From NCBI GenBank assembly GCA_947359465.1, contig OX375881.1, positions 116,308,738-116,372,737 of the forward strand: a DNA stretch of 64,000 bases, given 5' to 3'. The position numbers and the translations under genes were made by a program. Shown here piece by piece: positions 12,608 to 24,666 of this stretch. The stretch comes from Metellina segmentata (taxonomy: Eukaryota > Arthropoda > Arachnida > Araneae > Tetragnathidae). Within the stretch, counting starts at the first letter, position 1; each line of letters starts with the position of its first letter. The notes beneath the pieces were generated by a model. It saw only the letters and a list, made by a program, of their open reading frames with translations, did no database searches and was not told the origin of the DNA.

Positions 12608-12690
12608 TGAAAATCGTGGCTCAGTCGGTATTGCACCTTACTGCGAATCGGAAGGTACGGAGTTCCAATCCCTCTAGAGGCAAGTGGCCT
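12608..12690 (+). pseudogene. tRNA-like sequence (tRNA pseudogene or SINE head)
   Basis: TGGCTCAGTCGG fits the polymerase III A-box consensus exactly, and GGAGTTCCAATCCC is close to a B box. The spacing is right for a tRNA. The anticodon region CTTACTGCGAATCGG would give a loop CTGCGAA, but the stem is mispaired and I see no convincing acceptor stem. It is therefore a tRNA-derived relic, not a working tRNA gene. It lies just upstream of the LINE fragment. Confidence 0.45.
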
Positions 12691-12866
12691 AAAAGTAGAT
12701 TTCATTTTAAAGTTTCCTTGCTGTTTGTTTCACACATCTTCAAGAACATACTTATGTTAATTTCTAGAACTTTCCAATTCTCGAATGTTCGATTCATTTT
12801 CGGAAAAGGTATAAAAGTAGATGTGCACTCAGTTCATGTTAATATCACATCAAAACCATCATTAAA

Positions 12867-14646
12867 AATCGAAACAAACTTAAGAAACACTGTCAACATA
12901 ATAAAGACCCTCTTTCCAAACAACAACTTAATAGAATCCAGAAACAACTTAAAAAGGATATTAAAACCCATACTCAACAAGCTTGGAAAGACCACTTATC
13001 CTCTTTAAACATAGAAGACAAATCCCTCTGGAGAAAGGCTAAATCTCTTAAAACAAAAAGGCCCAACATTCCTCCCATACACTCTCCAAACAACATTGCT
13101 CTCTCTGACACTGACAAAGCAAACGCTATTGCAGACAGCTTCGAAACACAATTTCATGATAATAAAATTAATGACCCAAACACTGACAATCTCGTTAATC
13201 ATACTATCAATAATTATTTTTCACACACCCAACAAGTCACATTCAAATCTATCCCCCCATCTGAAGTAATTATTCAGATTAACAAACTCAATATTAAAAA
13301 AGCCCCTGGACACGAAGGCATCACTAATAAGATGGTTAAAAAATTACCCGTTAAGGCCATCGTCATCTTCACTTTCATTATTAATCTCACTCTCAAACTC
13401 AAACACTTCCCCACTCCTTGGAAAACCGCCAGCATCATACCCATACTCAAACCTCACAAAAACACAACTGATCCCACCAGCTACAGACCTATTTCACTCC
13501 TCCCTACCCTCAGTAAAAACACTGAAGCTATTATTCTTGAAACGATTAAATACTTCATCACACAAAACAACATTATGATCCCTCAACAACACGGTTTCAC
13601 ACCCAAACTCTCCACTACTCACCAGCTACTCCGAGTCACCGAACACATACACAAGGGAAAACGCAAATACAAAAAAACAGGTGCAATTTTCTTTGACATC
13701 GCCAAGGCATTCGACAAAGTTTGGATAAAGGGTCTCATCTATAAACTTATCAAACTCAACTTCCCATACTGCCTTATCATCATACTTACGTCATACCTTA
13801 CCAATCGTCATTTTACCGTCTCCGTTAACAAGGCTGACTCTTCGAAGCGCAAAATCAAATCTGGAGTTCCTCAAGGATCCAAATTAGGACCTTTCGTATT
13901 TAACATCTACATGAATGACATCCCGCAATCTAATTCTACCATGCTCAGTATGTTCGCTGACGACACTGCTATTCTCGCCCAACAAAAAAATATCAATACA
14001 CTTATTTTTCTACTCAACAAACACATCCAGGCAATCGAACTTTGGCTTATTCAATGGAGAATTAAACTTAATGTCGACAAAACAGCAGCTATCATATTCG
14101 GAGCTAACCCTCCCACACACAAAGTCAAAGTTTATGGTTAATCAATAGAATGGGTATCACAAACAAAATATCTAGGAGTTATCCTCGACAACCAACTCTC
14201 ATGGGCCCCCCACATTCAAACAATCCAAACCAAATTTTAAAAAGACCGATCTGCACTTTACCCTCTCATCGCACGTAGCTCTACACTATCCATACAAAAC
14301 AAACTTCTGATCTACATTTATTATTTACGCCCAGTTCTAACATATGCCGCTCCCATCTGGGGTGCCGCCGCCAAGACCAACATCAATAAAATTATTGTCC
14401 TCCAAAATACCACCCTCAGAACCATTGTCCAGGCCAGATGGTTTTACAGAAATATTGACATCCTAACTGCCACTAATATACCCCATCTTGGTCAGTTCAT
14501 CGGCAACCTTGCTCAAAATTTTTTCAAAAACATCGCCAATAACTCAAATTCCTCCATCCAAGAAATCGAAATTTACGACCCAACTCTTCCAAAAAACAAA
14601 GCCCGCCCAAGAGCATCAATGTTAATTGGCAATAGATTGTCACCCT
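12867..14646 (+). pseudogene. Jockey-type LINE fragment: C-terminal part of ORF2 (reverse transcriptase)
   Basis: One reading frame runs through this span with only two premature stops, TAA at 14139-14141 and TAA at about 14236. It encodes the reverse transcriptase end of a non-LTR retrotransposon. The pre-RT motif KKAPGHEGITN (about 13300) is followed by SYRPISLLPTLSK, FFDIAKAFDKVW with the first catalytic Asp, SGVPQGSKLGP, and FADDTAIL with the catalytic Asp pair (about 13955). A C-terminal region follows that includes YAAPIWGAAAK. The endonuclease domain is missing, so the copy is 5'-truncated, as is usual for LINEs. The codon choice is unusually C-rich and A-rich compared with the surrounding DNA, which marks it as a foreign insert. 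Jockey clade is the best fit from the RT motifs. The copy cannot move on its own. Confidence 0.75.
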
Positions 14647-14960
14647 AAAGCATCAACATTCGCAATTAATCCCTCATTGGCCGTACGATTTCGGCAAGCC
14701 AAGAGCTTTTTAAACCACGCTCCTCGATGTAGGTGGCACTTGTATTTCAAACAAGGCTGCACCACGTTGAACGAGCTCCTGACATCTTCCTAACACCCAC
14801 CCCATTCTTTCCCTAACCTGAAAGCACCATCTGTCATGCCACTTATCCATCAATACTGGAGATGAAGGCCCCTACGGGGCTCCGAGAAATTCAACTACTA
14901 CTTGTTCATGTTAATAATAAAGTCTCGAGTTGAGATCAGTAATCTTTGTCGTCGCTTGCC
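14647..14960 (+). other. Probable 3' untranslated part of the jockey-type LINE
   Basis: GC-richer sequence directly after the LINE frame. It contains a short hairpin-like CCCCTACGGGGCTCC and ends near an AATAAAG signal at about 14913. The boundary with the flanking AT-rich DNA at about 14960 is approximate. Confidence 0.4.
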
Positions 14961-15039
14961 TTTTGCAAATATACACGATGAGGTCAGCTTACCTACAATA
15001 AATTTACACGACAATATTTTCATTTTTTTCTTTATACTC

Positions 15040-15850
15040 GGCTAATCGTTCAATTCTTTGGTTAAATTAAAGGTGGCCTTCGGATTTATGACTAACAGTT
15101 GCGGAAGGTTATTGTGTTTTGATAAATCTGGTGCAACGATAATGGCTATTGGGGATAAATTCCAAAGTGCAAAATCTGAAGACACCTTTTAAATTTAAAA
15201 GACTTCTAAAAATGTAGGGTCACCCAATCCTACAAACTTCTACACATGGACAACATAAAATACATATGTGATCACGATTTATTGAACGTACAGACGCTCC
15301 CTCGTACACGACAGATTTTGGTAGAATGCAGATTTCAATCCCCAACTCTACGGTTCCGACTTCTCGTCTATGCCTACTTGACTAAAACGGCTTCTAATAG
15401 CAGTTCCGAGTTGTTTCTTTGCAATATGACTGTTATTTTACGCTAGCAGCTGTTAGATGATACTGTTTTTTTAATCAATCTAAAAAGGAAACGAAAATCC
15501 TCGTTTCTAATATCTCCAGTGTCTGCCCATAGCAAGAAATACGAATAGGAACTAAAACTGAAGAGAGGGACAATTACTTTCAAGCATTTGTGGAATTTCG
15601 TATTAAAATAGAAGTCTAGTTGAATAAAACTTTTTATTTAAAGAATACAAAATAACAGCATAAGCACTACTTTTGCAAGCGTATTGGCGATGGCCAGATT
15701 TGAATGTGTTCTAGTAGCAGCATCGGAAAAAAATATATTTTTCATCTTGTTTCCTGATAATATTCAAGAAACCATGTAAATTTCGTAATTTTCTGAACCG
15801 TACTTTCTCGGGAAACCGTCTAAGAAATGAGAGAAAAAAACGATTATTCA
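15040..15850 (+). repeat. Dispersed repeat B, copy 2
   Basis: Similar to 8480-8980 in two blocks (landmarks ACAGTTGCGGAAGGTT and TTACTTTCAAGCA). Its right part, about 15700-15830, contains CCGTACTTTCTCGGGAAAC. That part also occurs at 36708-36770 and, more diverged, 35684-35745. Non-coding; class unknown. Confidence 0.5.
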
Positions 15851-15944
15851 ATATACATTCTTTGAAAAATAATGTTTATTTTCGTTCAGCCTTTTCCGAT
15901 CTTTGTATTTTATGTCGAACGCATCAAAAATGACTTTTTCGTGA

Positions 15945-16215
15945 TAAAACTCCAAGAACAACCAACCAAGTTAACGCACACTTTTCTTCCATCAAGATTC
16001 ATTTCGGAATAAAGAATTGAAAAAATTAAGTATTTATGACTAGCTTAAATTCGTCCTCTAATAGGCATGCAATAGTAAAAGGTATGCGTTCTGAGAAAGA
16101 AATTTTCATTTTGGTGTTTGTTTACGACTTTTAAATTTTACGTGGGATATTTTAAATCATATTTACTATACACATATAATCGTCTTACAAATTTCCAAAG
16201 AATGAAACATGACAC
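15945..16215 (+). repeat. Dispersed repeat A, copy 1
   Basis: Similar to 29215-29665 and 31405-31820. Shared landmarks are ACGACTAGC, CATTCGTCCTCTAGT-like, GGCATGCAATAGTAA, TTCTGAGAAAGAAATTTTCA and TAATCGTCTTACAAATTT. Non-coding. Its right end abuts a Tc1-like element. Confidence 0.6.
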
Positions 16216-16229
16216 AATTTTTTATACTA

Positions 16230-17245
16230 AATATATAAATCAAAGAAAAAGAATCATTTATTGCAGAAAAAAGTACAAATTTACGGAAGTTATAGCAATC
16301 AGTATGACTCCTTCGAGCTCGAATGCACGATGTGATACGAGCGGGCATTGAGGCATACAAGTTCCGTATGATGTCCTGAGACATCTCGTTTCACAGTTGC
16401 TGTAAAGGCGCCTCTAGTTCAACCAAACTGATAGGGTGTCGAACTTTCCGTCCCAAATGATCCCAGATATGCTCGATTGGTAACAAATCTGGGGATCGAG
16501 CAGGTCAGGGATGGGTGGTAATATGGCGGAGGCTGTCTTGTGACATCCTTGCTGTGTGTGGCCGAGCATTGTCTTGTTGGAAAATGGCTCCTGAGAGCCC
16601 TGCCATGAGTGGCATCACATGGGGCTGAAGGATGTCTTGGACGTACCGCTTGGCTGTCATTGTGCAATGGATCAATATAAGGGGTGACCGTGTATGTAAG
16701 ATGACCTGGTTCCATTCTGTTGCAGACCAATCCCGTCGTGCGCGACACCACTCCAAACGGAGGCGTCAGTGGGAGGGTGTCATTGGCAGCACACGTTATG
16801 GTCGCTACGATACCAGATTTCCTTCAGCCAGGCAACTTGCGATGGTTCGGGAAGACACAGGGGCCCGTAGCGAAGGTGCTGCCTGTGTCTGGTTAGCGGC
16901 CAATGAGGCAGTTGGCTCTACGCGCGCGTTTCGTATGATGTGACGGTCTTCTCGACGACTGGTCTGTCGAGGGCGTCCTGAGCCTGGTCACCGTGTAAAT
17001 GACGTCTCTTCTGTCCACTGGTTCCAACACCTCCTCACAGTAAAATCAGAACGGCCTACTTTACGAGCTACTCGCCGAGCCGACCACCCAGCTTCCATCA
17101 TCCCGATGAATATTCCCCTCTCCAACTCTGACAGTTGCTCATATTGTCTTCGATGGCAGTGTAACGGCATGTCTACCTCAGCGTTTCCTTTGAAAAAGAT
17201 TAAGTACACTCAAACAAGCTCTGCTTACCTGTTTTACACTCCAAG
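16230..17245 (-). pseudogene. Tc1-like transposase, damaged copy 1
   Basis: On the minus strand the gene starts at about 17170 (MPLHCHRRQYEQLSELERG). An N-terminal helix-turn-helix region follows, with GWSARRVARKVGRSDFTVRR. Further on come the DDE parts GAIFQQDNARPHTARMSQDS (second catalytic Asp) and the C-terminal NLYASMPARI. Frame changes separate these blocks, so no continuous protein exists. The outer end begins CTTGGAGTGTAAAACAGG after a TA at about 17246, inside the adjacent gag-protease remnant. Tc1-family transposases cut and paste DNA at TA sites in the nucleus. The + strand copy at 20575-21740 is the same family. Confidence 0.7.
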
Positions 17246-17744
17246 TACCTGTTTTACACTGAATCTGTGGTGCAGTTATCTCCACAAGGGCAGAGGATTT
17301 TGATTTTAAGGTGCCCGTTGTTGTTGGGCAAAGATTACCTCTTATGACACTAAGACACAAATTACTTGAATTTAAAGCACTATTATCACTTTGTAAAACA
17401 TGGTTTTCTTGCATTACTGTTTTCTTTTCAAAATCAATTCTTACTTTAAAAAGGTACATGTCAGGCAATGATAGCAAGCAATAGTCACTGTTAGTATTCA
17501 AACAGTACATACGAACTGACTTTTCAATCTTCCCAATTTTGACATTAATCTTAATCACTTCAAATTCATTTATAGTGCTTTGAGTCTGTTGTAATGGCAC
17601 TTTTTCTACACTACTAATTGTTTCGTACTGAACCCCTTTCAAAAACTTTTTGGGGATTATTGAAACACTGCTTCCTGTATCACAGAGAGCAGGAACAATT
17701 TTATTGCTGCCATCAACACCTAACATGTTTAAATCACAATACAA
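17246..17744 (-). pseudogene. Retroelement aspartic protease fragment
   Basis: The minus-strand frame contains PALCDTGSSVSIIPKKFL, the DTG active-site loop of a retroviral-type aspartic protease, followed by a region typical of the pol leader. It is cut off at about 17245, where the Tc1-like element begins, so reverse transcriptase, RNase H and integrase are all missing. A stop codon separates it from the gag frame to its right. The protease would cleave the element's own Gag-Pol polyprotein in virus-like particles. Confidence 0.6.
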
Positions 17745-17761
17745 TAGTTATCAAGAACTGT

Positions 17762-18940
17762 TATTATTTATAGGATTCTTTTTAGAATCCTTTTCATCAG
17801 ACATCTCTTTTACAGAAGAACTAGTAGGAATATCCCCATGATGGGTCTGTGTTGACTTTTTAATAGCTCCTTCAGCTGATGGAGTTTTCCCATTACCATA
17901 CGTTCTATTATTTTCCCTGTAAGGATAGTTAACATTTTTACCAGCATAAGATGGTTCATAACTTTGATATCTGTAGGGATTTTGTTGTTGAAAAGTTTTG
18001 AAACCTGAAAAGCATTATAGGATTTTTGCCCTTGAAAAGGTTTAAAAGAACCATGTTCCTTAAATTTTGAACTAGATGGTTTTGGCTTCATTAAATTGGG
18101 CCTGTTATATATACCAACCCTTAAAGACTCGTACTCATCTAGCTTTTCTGCGAACTCTAAGGGACTGTTCATTTTGATCCATTCATTGATAAAATGCTCT
18201 TTTGTTAGCAAAGGGACCCTAAATTTGACTTGATTTGTAATTATCAAATCTCTAAGCTTGTCAAAAGTATCAACCTCTAACTCTCTTAACCAGTCATCAA
18301 AGAAGGTAGAAATCTCAAGAGTGAAGTTCCTCCAAGTGTACTGGGGTTTTTTAAGAGAGCTAAAAAATTGAACTTTTAACTGTTCTGGATTAAGTTTGTA
18401 TCTTTTTAAAAGTAAATCTTTGACATGATCGTAAATTTTAATCTTTGTTTCGGGTTCCCTAGCTACCTTATAAGCTAAATCTGTAGGTAAAACTCCTAAT
18501 AAATAGGCAGTCCACTCTTCTCGCGGTATCTTAGCTAGATTTGCTTTTATTTCGAAGTTTTTTAAATAAAGTACAATCTCATATACCTTTGGATCAAATT
18601 TTTGAACAATGTTCATTAAGTTGAACCTGGAAGAATTTCCGTTGCCGTTATTTTTAATTTCAATTTCTAGTTTAATTCTTTCCAGTTCTCTTTGATGGGC
18701 TTCTAATTCCCTCTGATGGGCTAAACTTATATTTTCAGCTTCTATACTATCTTTTTTCTCTTGTAACAAACGATCACCTATTTCCCTTATATTTTCCTCA
18801 TCATCCCGACCTTGTTTTGATAAAATTGCATTTTTTATTTCAGACACTTTGGTCCCTTCATCCAATACAATATCTAATTCTTCAGCCAGAGCCATTAATT
18901 CTGACTTATTTAAACGTTCCAAACCTGCCATTTTTATCAA
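17762..18940 (-). pseudogene. Ty3-type Gag of an LTR retroelement remnant
   Basis: The minus-strand frame opens at 18940 (MIKMAGLERLNKSELMALAE). Residues 1-45 look like a SAP-type helical module, and about 55-110 form a charged coiled coil (HQRELEAHQRELERIKLEIE). After that comes a capsid-like region with IPREEWTAYLLGVLP. A frameshift near 18010 moves the reading to another frame, which runs on to a stop near 17760. No zinc knuckle was seen. The same layout (helical module, charged coil, capsid) is found in the Gag of the 51-58 kb element and in the fragment at 40.5 kb, so all three appear related. The remnant cannot be functional. Confidence 0.6.
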
Positions 18941-19640
18941 TTTACTACAATCCTCTTAATCTCATAAATTTAACATCCCACACAATAAATCAAAATGAAA
19001 CACTGAAATATAATCTTAAGATTTATACTAATACACTTCTAATACACTTTTCCACCATAATCATGCACAGTTACGCGTTAACTTCAAATTGAATCATATA
19101 ACTAAACTATTCATAAGTAACTTCGATAAACACGATATCATTTCAAAACTCTTAATTATCATAAATCAAAAATATTAGCTATATTTTCCTACAAGATACT
19201 GTGAAGTATACACTAAACTCACTTGCATAGCAGTCTTCTTCTTTTCCATCAAACCGAACGAATCAGTCATTCCCTCAACGAACAGAAGTAGATGATGGAA
19301 GACAGAACAGAAGCGGAGTTACTAAAACGCACACAAAACAACTCTTGACCAATGCGAAACCACGCACTATCAGATGACACAAGGGGCGCACGATTATGAG
19401 GTGTTGGGTTGACCGACACTTTCTTTCTTTGTTCACACTGCATCACTCTCCGCGGGGTGGGGAAGAAAATCGCTCCTCTCGGCTTCAGGCAGGTCAATGG
19501 GGTCAAACGGCAACGACGAGGGCAAGGCAGGATCACCACAGCGACAGCAATTCGAAGAATCGGAAGTACAGCAAAACGAAACTGCTACCACATTGATGGG
19601 GAATCCATGACATCTGCGCGACCGGGAAACGTTTGAGGGC
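18941..19640 (-). other. Leader or LTR remnant upstream of the gag pseudogene
   Basis: This stretch precedes the gag start and should hold the 5' leader and LTR if they are still present. No matching second LTR exists because the 3' part of the element is lost, so its boundaries cannot be seen. The open frames here (19267-19539, 19396-19636) have no recognisable features. Confidence 0.3.
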
Positions 19641-20430
<790 letters not shown>

Positions 20431-20574
20431 ACTCACTCATTGCCATAAAAATTTGCGCACCAAGAAATAATTGTGGGATCGTAAGAAGACAAGGAGGTAC
20501 ATGTCGGCCAGATGTGCAAATGATTAGAAATACAGCATGATTGCGCATTGCGTAATGCCACTAGCGGGCGTTGA

Positions 20575-21740
20575 ACTTCGTTCTCTTGGAGTATAAAACA
20601 GGTAAGCAAAGCTTGTTTGAGTGTACTTAATCTTTTGCAAAGGAAACACTGAGGTAGACACGCCGTTACGCCGCCATCGAAGATAATATGAACAGCTGTC
20701 AGAGTTCGAGAGAGGAAGAATCATCGTGATGATGGAAACTGGGTGGTCAGCTCGGTGTGTAGCTCCACAAGTAGGCCGTTCTAATTTTACTGTAAGGAGG
20801 TGTTGGGACCAGTAGACAAAAGAGACGTCATTTACACGGGGACCAGTTTCAGGATGCCCTCGATAGACCAGTCGTCGAGATGACCGTCACATCATACGAA
20901 ACGCACGCGTAGAGCCAACCGCCTCATTGTCCGCTATCCAGACACAGGCAGCATCTTCACTACGGGCCCCCGAACCATCGCAAGGCGCCTGACTGAAGGA
21001 CATCTGCTACCGCGGCGCCCATTACGTGTGCTGCCAATGACACCCACCCACGGATGCCTCCGTTTGGAGTGGTGTCGCGCACGACGGTATTGGACTCCAA
21101 CGGAATAGAACCAGGTTGTCTTCACCGACGAATCTCGATTCAATTTGAGCAGTAATGAAAATCATGTTCGTGCGTGGAGGCCCCGTGGTGAACGCCTCAA
21201 TCCTGCCTTCGCTTTGCAGCGACACACCGCTTCCTCAGCTGGTGTGATGGTATGAGGTGCCATTGCTTACGATACACGGTCATCCCAAATATTGATCCAT
21301 TTCATAATGACAGCCCATCGGTACGTCCATGACATCCTTCAGCCCTATGAGATGTCACTCATGGTAGGGCTCCCAGGAGCCATTTTTCAACAAGACAATG
21401 CTCGGTCACACACAGCAAGGATGGCACAAGACTGCCTCCGCCACATTACCACCCTTCCCTGGCCTGATCGATCCCTAGATTTGTCACCAATCGAGCATAT
21501 CTGGGATCATTTGGGGCGGAAAGTTCGACACCCTACGAGTTTGGTCGAACTAGAGGCTCGTTTACAGCAACTGTGAAACGAAAAAATGTTTCAGGACATC
21601 ATACGGAACTTGTATGCTTCAATGCCCGCTCGTATCGCATTGTGCATTCGCGCTCGAAGGGGTCATACTGAGTACTATAACTTCCGTTCATTTGTACTTT
21701 TTTCTGCAATAAATGATCCTTTTTCTTTGATTTTCTAACC
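20575..21740 (+). pseudogene. Tc1-like transposase, damaged copy 2
   Basis: Same family as 16230-17245, in the opposite orientation. The left end is CTTGGAGTATAAAACAGG. The start codon corresponding to copy 1 is ACG instead of ATG, and a TAA follows three codons into the conserved start region. The block at 21292-21576 keeps QQDNARSHTARMAQD (second Asp) and LSPIEHIWDHLGRKV (third acidic residue, DD34E type), with Asp replaced by Leu in the usual SPDLSP (here RSLDLSP). The C-terminal YASMPARIALCIRARRG is readable in another frame. It is broken beyond function. The two copies lie in inverted orientation around the gag remnant and the CA microsatellite. Confidence 0.7.
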
Positions 21741-21821
21741 ACTTACTTACATCAAAGTAGTACTTACATGTGTAAAATTTCGTTTCATTTTGACGACCTT
21801 TTCTTGGTTTCTTTCTATATA

Positions 21822-21925
21822 CAGGGTGGTCCCGAATTCATGGTACAAACTTTAATGGTAGGTACAGGACATTGTAACAATGATTTATTGTATAGGAATG
21901 TATAGTCGCAAGTGACGCGGTGAGG
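21822..21925 (+). repeat. Left terminal inverted repeat of the DD41D element
   Basis: 104 bp starting CAGGGTGGTCCCG, identical by eye to the reverse complement of 23221-23324. Transposase would bind here. Confidence 0.9.
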
Positions 21926-22061
21926 CGAAAACAGGGGAAATAACGGCCGAAAGGAAAAACAAAGATTTTATTGAAATCGTTGTTGACAAGTGTCATGTTT
22001 ACAGTAATTGTTCAAAATTGCGTCCACCAGTATCGATACATGCTTGACAGCGTCGGTGGAG

Positions 22062-23075
22062 CTATTGGCGTACACGTTCAAAGATGCCTGGTATTTCACG
22101 CACACCTGCAGCAGCTACAGATAAGCGAGCGACGAGATCCTCATCTGAGTCAACTGGAGTCTCATAAACAAGATGCTTTAGATGTCCCCATAAAAAGTAA
22201 TCGAGGCTCGATAAATCGGGAGATCGGGGTGGCCAAGGGACTGGTCCACCACGCCCAATCCATCGAGTACCAAACGTGGCATTCAGGTAATTCCGTACAT
22301 CAATGCTGAAGTGTGCTGGCGCCCCATCGTGCTGAAACCACATGCGTTTACGAATGGCGATCGGAACATCATGCAGCAGTTGTGGTAACACTTCTTTCAG
22401 AAAAATAAGATAGCTTCCGCCAGTGAGCCGCGTGGGTAGTAAGTATGGGCCAATCAAAAAGTCGTTCACAATACCAGCCCACACATTAATACTGAAACGT
22501 TGTTGAAACGCATGTCGACGCGTTGCATGTGGATTATCGGTTGCCCACACATGGGAATTGTGCGCATTAAAGACACCCTCGCGTGAAAATGTCGCTTCAT
22601 CTGTAAATAGCACATAATCTACGAAATCCGGCTGCAACGCACATTGCTGCATCACCCACAGGCAGAAGTTCACGCGGCGAGGATAATCTGCCGGATTCAA
22701 TGCTTGTACTTTTTGAAAATGGAAGGGGTGTAAGCGATTTTCGTTTAACACTCTGCATACAGTCTGATGACTCACACCTACGTCACGCGCAACAGTTCTT
22801 GTGCTTGACTCGGGTCTATCAGCCACAATGTTCAAGATGCTTTCTTCCAGCCTTGGAGTGCGTACAGCTCTTACTCGACCAGCGCCATGTCTGTTGACGT
22901 CGAACGCACCTGTTTCACAAAGTTGACGATGTAATCGTTGAAAAATTCTATGATCCGGCATTCGTCGATCAGGATACTCCGCGCGATACATTCGTAACGC
23001 AGCTCTGCCGTTACCATTTGCACGGCCGTACATGTAATGCATGTCTGCTTTTTCTGCATACGTTAAGTCACCCAT
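22062..23075 (-). CDS. Tc1/mariner transposase, DD41D type, 337 residues
   Basis: Intact gene starting MGDLTYAEKADMHYMYG at 23075 and ending in TAG at 22062. Residues 1-50 form a DUF4817-like N-terminal helix-turn-helix (YAEKADMHYMYGRANGNGRA), and a second helix-turn-helix lies around residues 80-115 (TVARDVGVSHQTVCRVLNEN). The catalytic domain shows VLFTDEATF (first Asp), FQHDGAPAHFS (second Asp) and SPDLSSLDYFLWG (third Asp in LDYFLWG). Exactly 41 residues lie between the second and third Asp, so this is a DD41D enzyme, as described for the rosa/Visitor group of Tc1/mariner. All three acidic residues are present. It would cut at the 104-bp inverted repeats and insert at TA. The small surplus of sequence between gene and repeats is normal for the group. 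Confidence 0.85.
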   Translation of the reverse strand: MGDLTYAEKADMHYMYGRANGNGRAALRMYRAEYPDRRMPDHRIFQRLHRQLCETGAFDVNRHGAGRVRAVRTPRLEESILNIVADRPESSTRTVARDVGVSHQTVCRVLNENRLHPFHFQKVQALNPADYPRRVNFCLWVMQQCALQPDFVDYVLFTDEATFSREGVFNAHNSHVWATDNPHATRRHAFQQRFSINVWAGIVNDFLIGPYLLPTRLTGGSYLIFLKEVLPQLLHDVPIAIRKRMWFQHDGAPAHFSIDVRNYLNATFGTRWIGRGGPVPWPPRSPDLSSLDYFLWGHLKHLVYETPVDSDEDLVARLSVAAAGVREIPGIFERVRQ

Positions 23076-23220
23076 CGTCTACGGCAGCACAATTGTGAAT
23101 GGCGCTTTTCCCTACTGCGATGCATCATGTTCAACAGCGGCTAGACATCTACTGCCCTCTACCGGCAATGATACCAACCGATCACTCCATTTCTCTTTCC
23201 TTTTATTTCCCCTGTTTACA

Positions 23221-23324
23221 CCTCACCGCGTCACTTGCGACTATACATTCCTATACAATAAATCATTGTTACAATGTCCTGTACCTACCATTAAAGTTTG
23301 TACCATGAATTCGGGACCACCCTG
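23221..23324 (-). repeat. Right terminal inverted repeat of the DD41D element
   Basis: Reverse complement of 21822-21925, ending GGGACCACCCTG before the TA target. Confidence 0.9.
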
Positions 23325-23616
23325 TATATATATATATATATATACTTATATCATTCAAATACGTAATTTAATAAAAGATCAAAACAAAAATAAAAATCAT
23401 ATGTATTAAACCAGAAAACGAAAGATAGAAGAAAAGTAAAAACTAACCATGCAAGCGCGCTGAAAGCTACAGACATAGCATGGCAAGGAATACATTTTTC
23501 TTAAACAAGATGAAATTCACAAAATAAAGACCAAAAGGAATTTATTGAAAACGAAAGTGTTGGTGGATCATGGCGTCATCAGGGAGGAGCCTCATACATA
23601 CAACACAAAATGGTTG

Positions 23617-23736
<120 letters not shown>

Positions 23737-23764
23737 GGGAACACCTGTAAAAGAGAATTTTTTT

Positions 23765-24243
23765 TATTAATAGGACGTTGGTCCTCCTTTTGCATGATGT
23801 ACAGCTTGTATCAGACGTGGAATTGTCAAATTCATGTCACGTACAACATTCAGAGGGATACGTTCCCACTCAAATTATAAAAGCCCGTAATTCACATAGT
23901 GTCCTTAGAGGGGGAAACGACTGCGCAGCTTGTTTTCCAAAATACCCCACAAAGGTTCAATTATAATGAGATCAGGGGACTGAGAGGGCCAGATGAGGTG
24001 CTCTATTTTAACGTCGCGTTCATAAAACCAGTCTCGGGCAATTCCACATGTGTGAATGGTTATTTTATCATCTTGGAAGACTGGTCGCTTATCAGGAAAC
24101 ACAATTTGCATCATTGGGTATAGATGGTCGGCCAGAAGACTGATATAATCCTCTCCTGTTACACTTCCATTCAGAACAACAAGTGGGTCAAGACCACGAT
24201 GAGATATCGCACCCAAGATTATCACTGAACTGCTGCCATGCTT
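23765..24243 (-). pseudogene. Tc1-like transposase, C-terminal half, split by a LINE
   Basis: Minus-strand frame KHGSSSVIILGAISHRG, then VFQDDKITIHTCG (second catalytic Asp, with the usual Asn replaced by Lys), then WPSQSPDLIIIEPLWGILEN (third acidic residue Glu, DD34E spacing). A degraded C-terminus follows, reaching about 23765. The reading stops at KHG exactly where the CR1-like LINE begins at 24244. The N-terminal half of the same protein resumes at 28490 on the other side. Confidence 0.75.
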
Positions 24244-24666
24244 CCGCTAGGTGTCTAGGATTCCGCCGCTAGGTGTCGAGCAGTGTGCGTCGCGTTTTCG
24301 GAGCTCCTGCGAAATTCAAGTTCTTTTTAGTTATTCTTCATTTATTTAGTACTAAGCAGTGTATTACTTCTTTTTCTATCAGTTCAAACATTTCTAATTG
24401 TTTTTAAAGTGTTTTTAAAGTCCTTGTACTTAGTTTTTGACTTGTCAAATAGTCCTAAGTCAAGTCTCGTTAGGCCTAATTCACGTATGTCTCGTTAGGC
24501 TTAATTCACGTATGTCTCGTTGGGCCTAAATATTTTGTGTCTTGTTTGTTTTCATTCATTTCATTCAAGTGCAGTGCTTTTTCTGTGTAATTGACTTAGT
24601 GCTTTTTCTGTGTGTTTGATTTTGTGTAGTGCTTTTTCTGTGCATTGAGTGTTACTTTGCATAAGC

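Larger units (their letters stand above)
21822..23324 (-). mobile_element. DD41D mariner-like transposon, structurally complete
   Basis: A 1,503-bp element flanked by TA (21820-21821 and 23325-23326). The first 104 bp, 21822-21925, and the last 104 bp, 23221-23324, are perfect inverted repeats by eye, starting CAGGGTGGTCCCGAATTC. Similarity resumes after a short difference. Inside is one uninterrupted transposase gene on the minus strand. The perfect termini, intact gene and clean TA duplication in a TA-rich target indicate a recent insertion that could still be able to move. Confidence 0.9.

Noticed and set aside
12608..12690. Functional tRNA gene
   Set aside because: A and B boxes are present but the anticodon stem is mispaired and no acceptor stem was found.
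12616..13008. 130-codon frame beginning MAQSVLHLTANRKVRSSNPS
   Set aside because: Its start is the translation of a tRNA-like sequence and its end is another frame of the LINE. No coding evidence.
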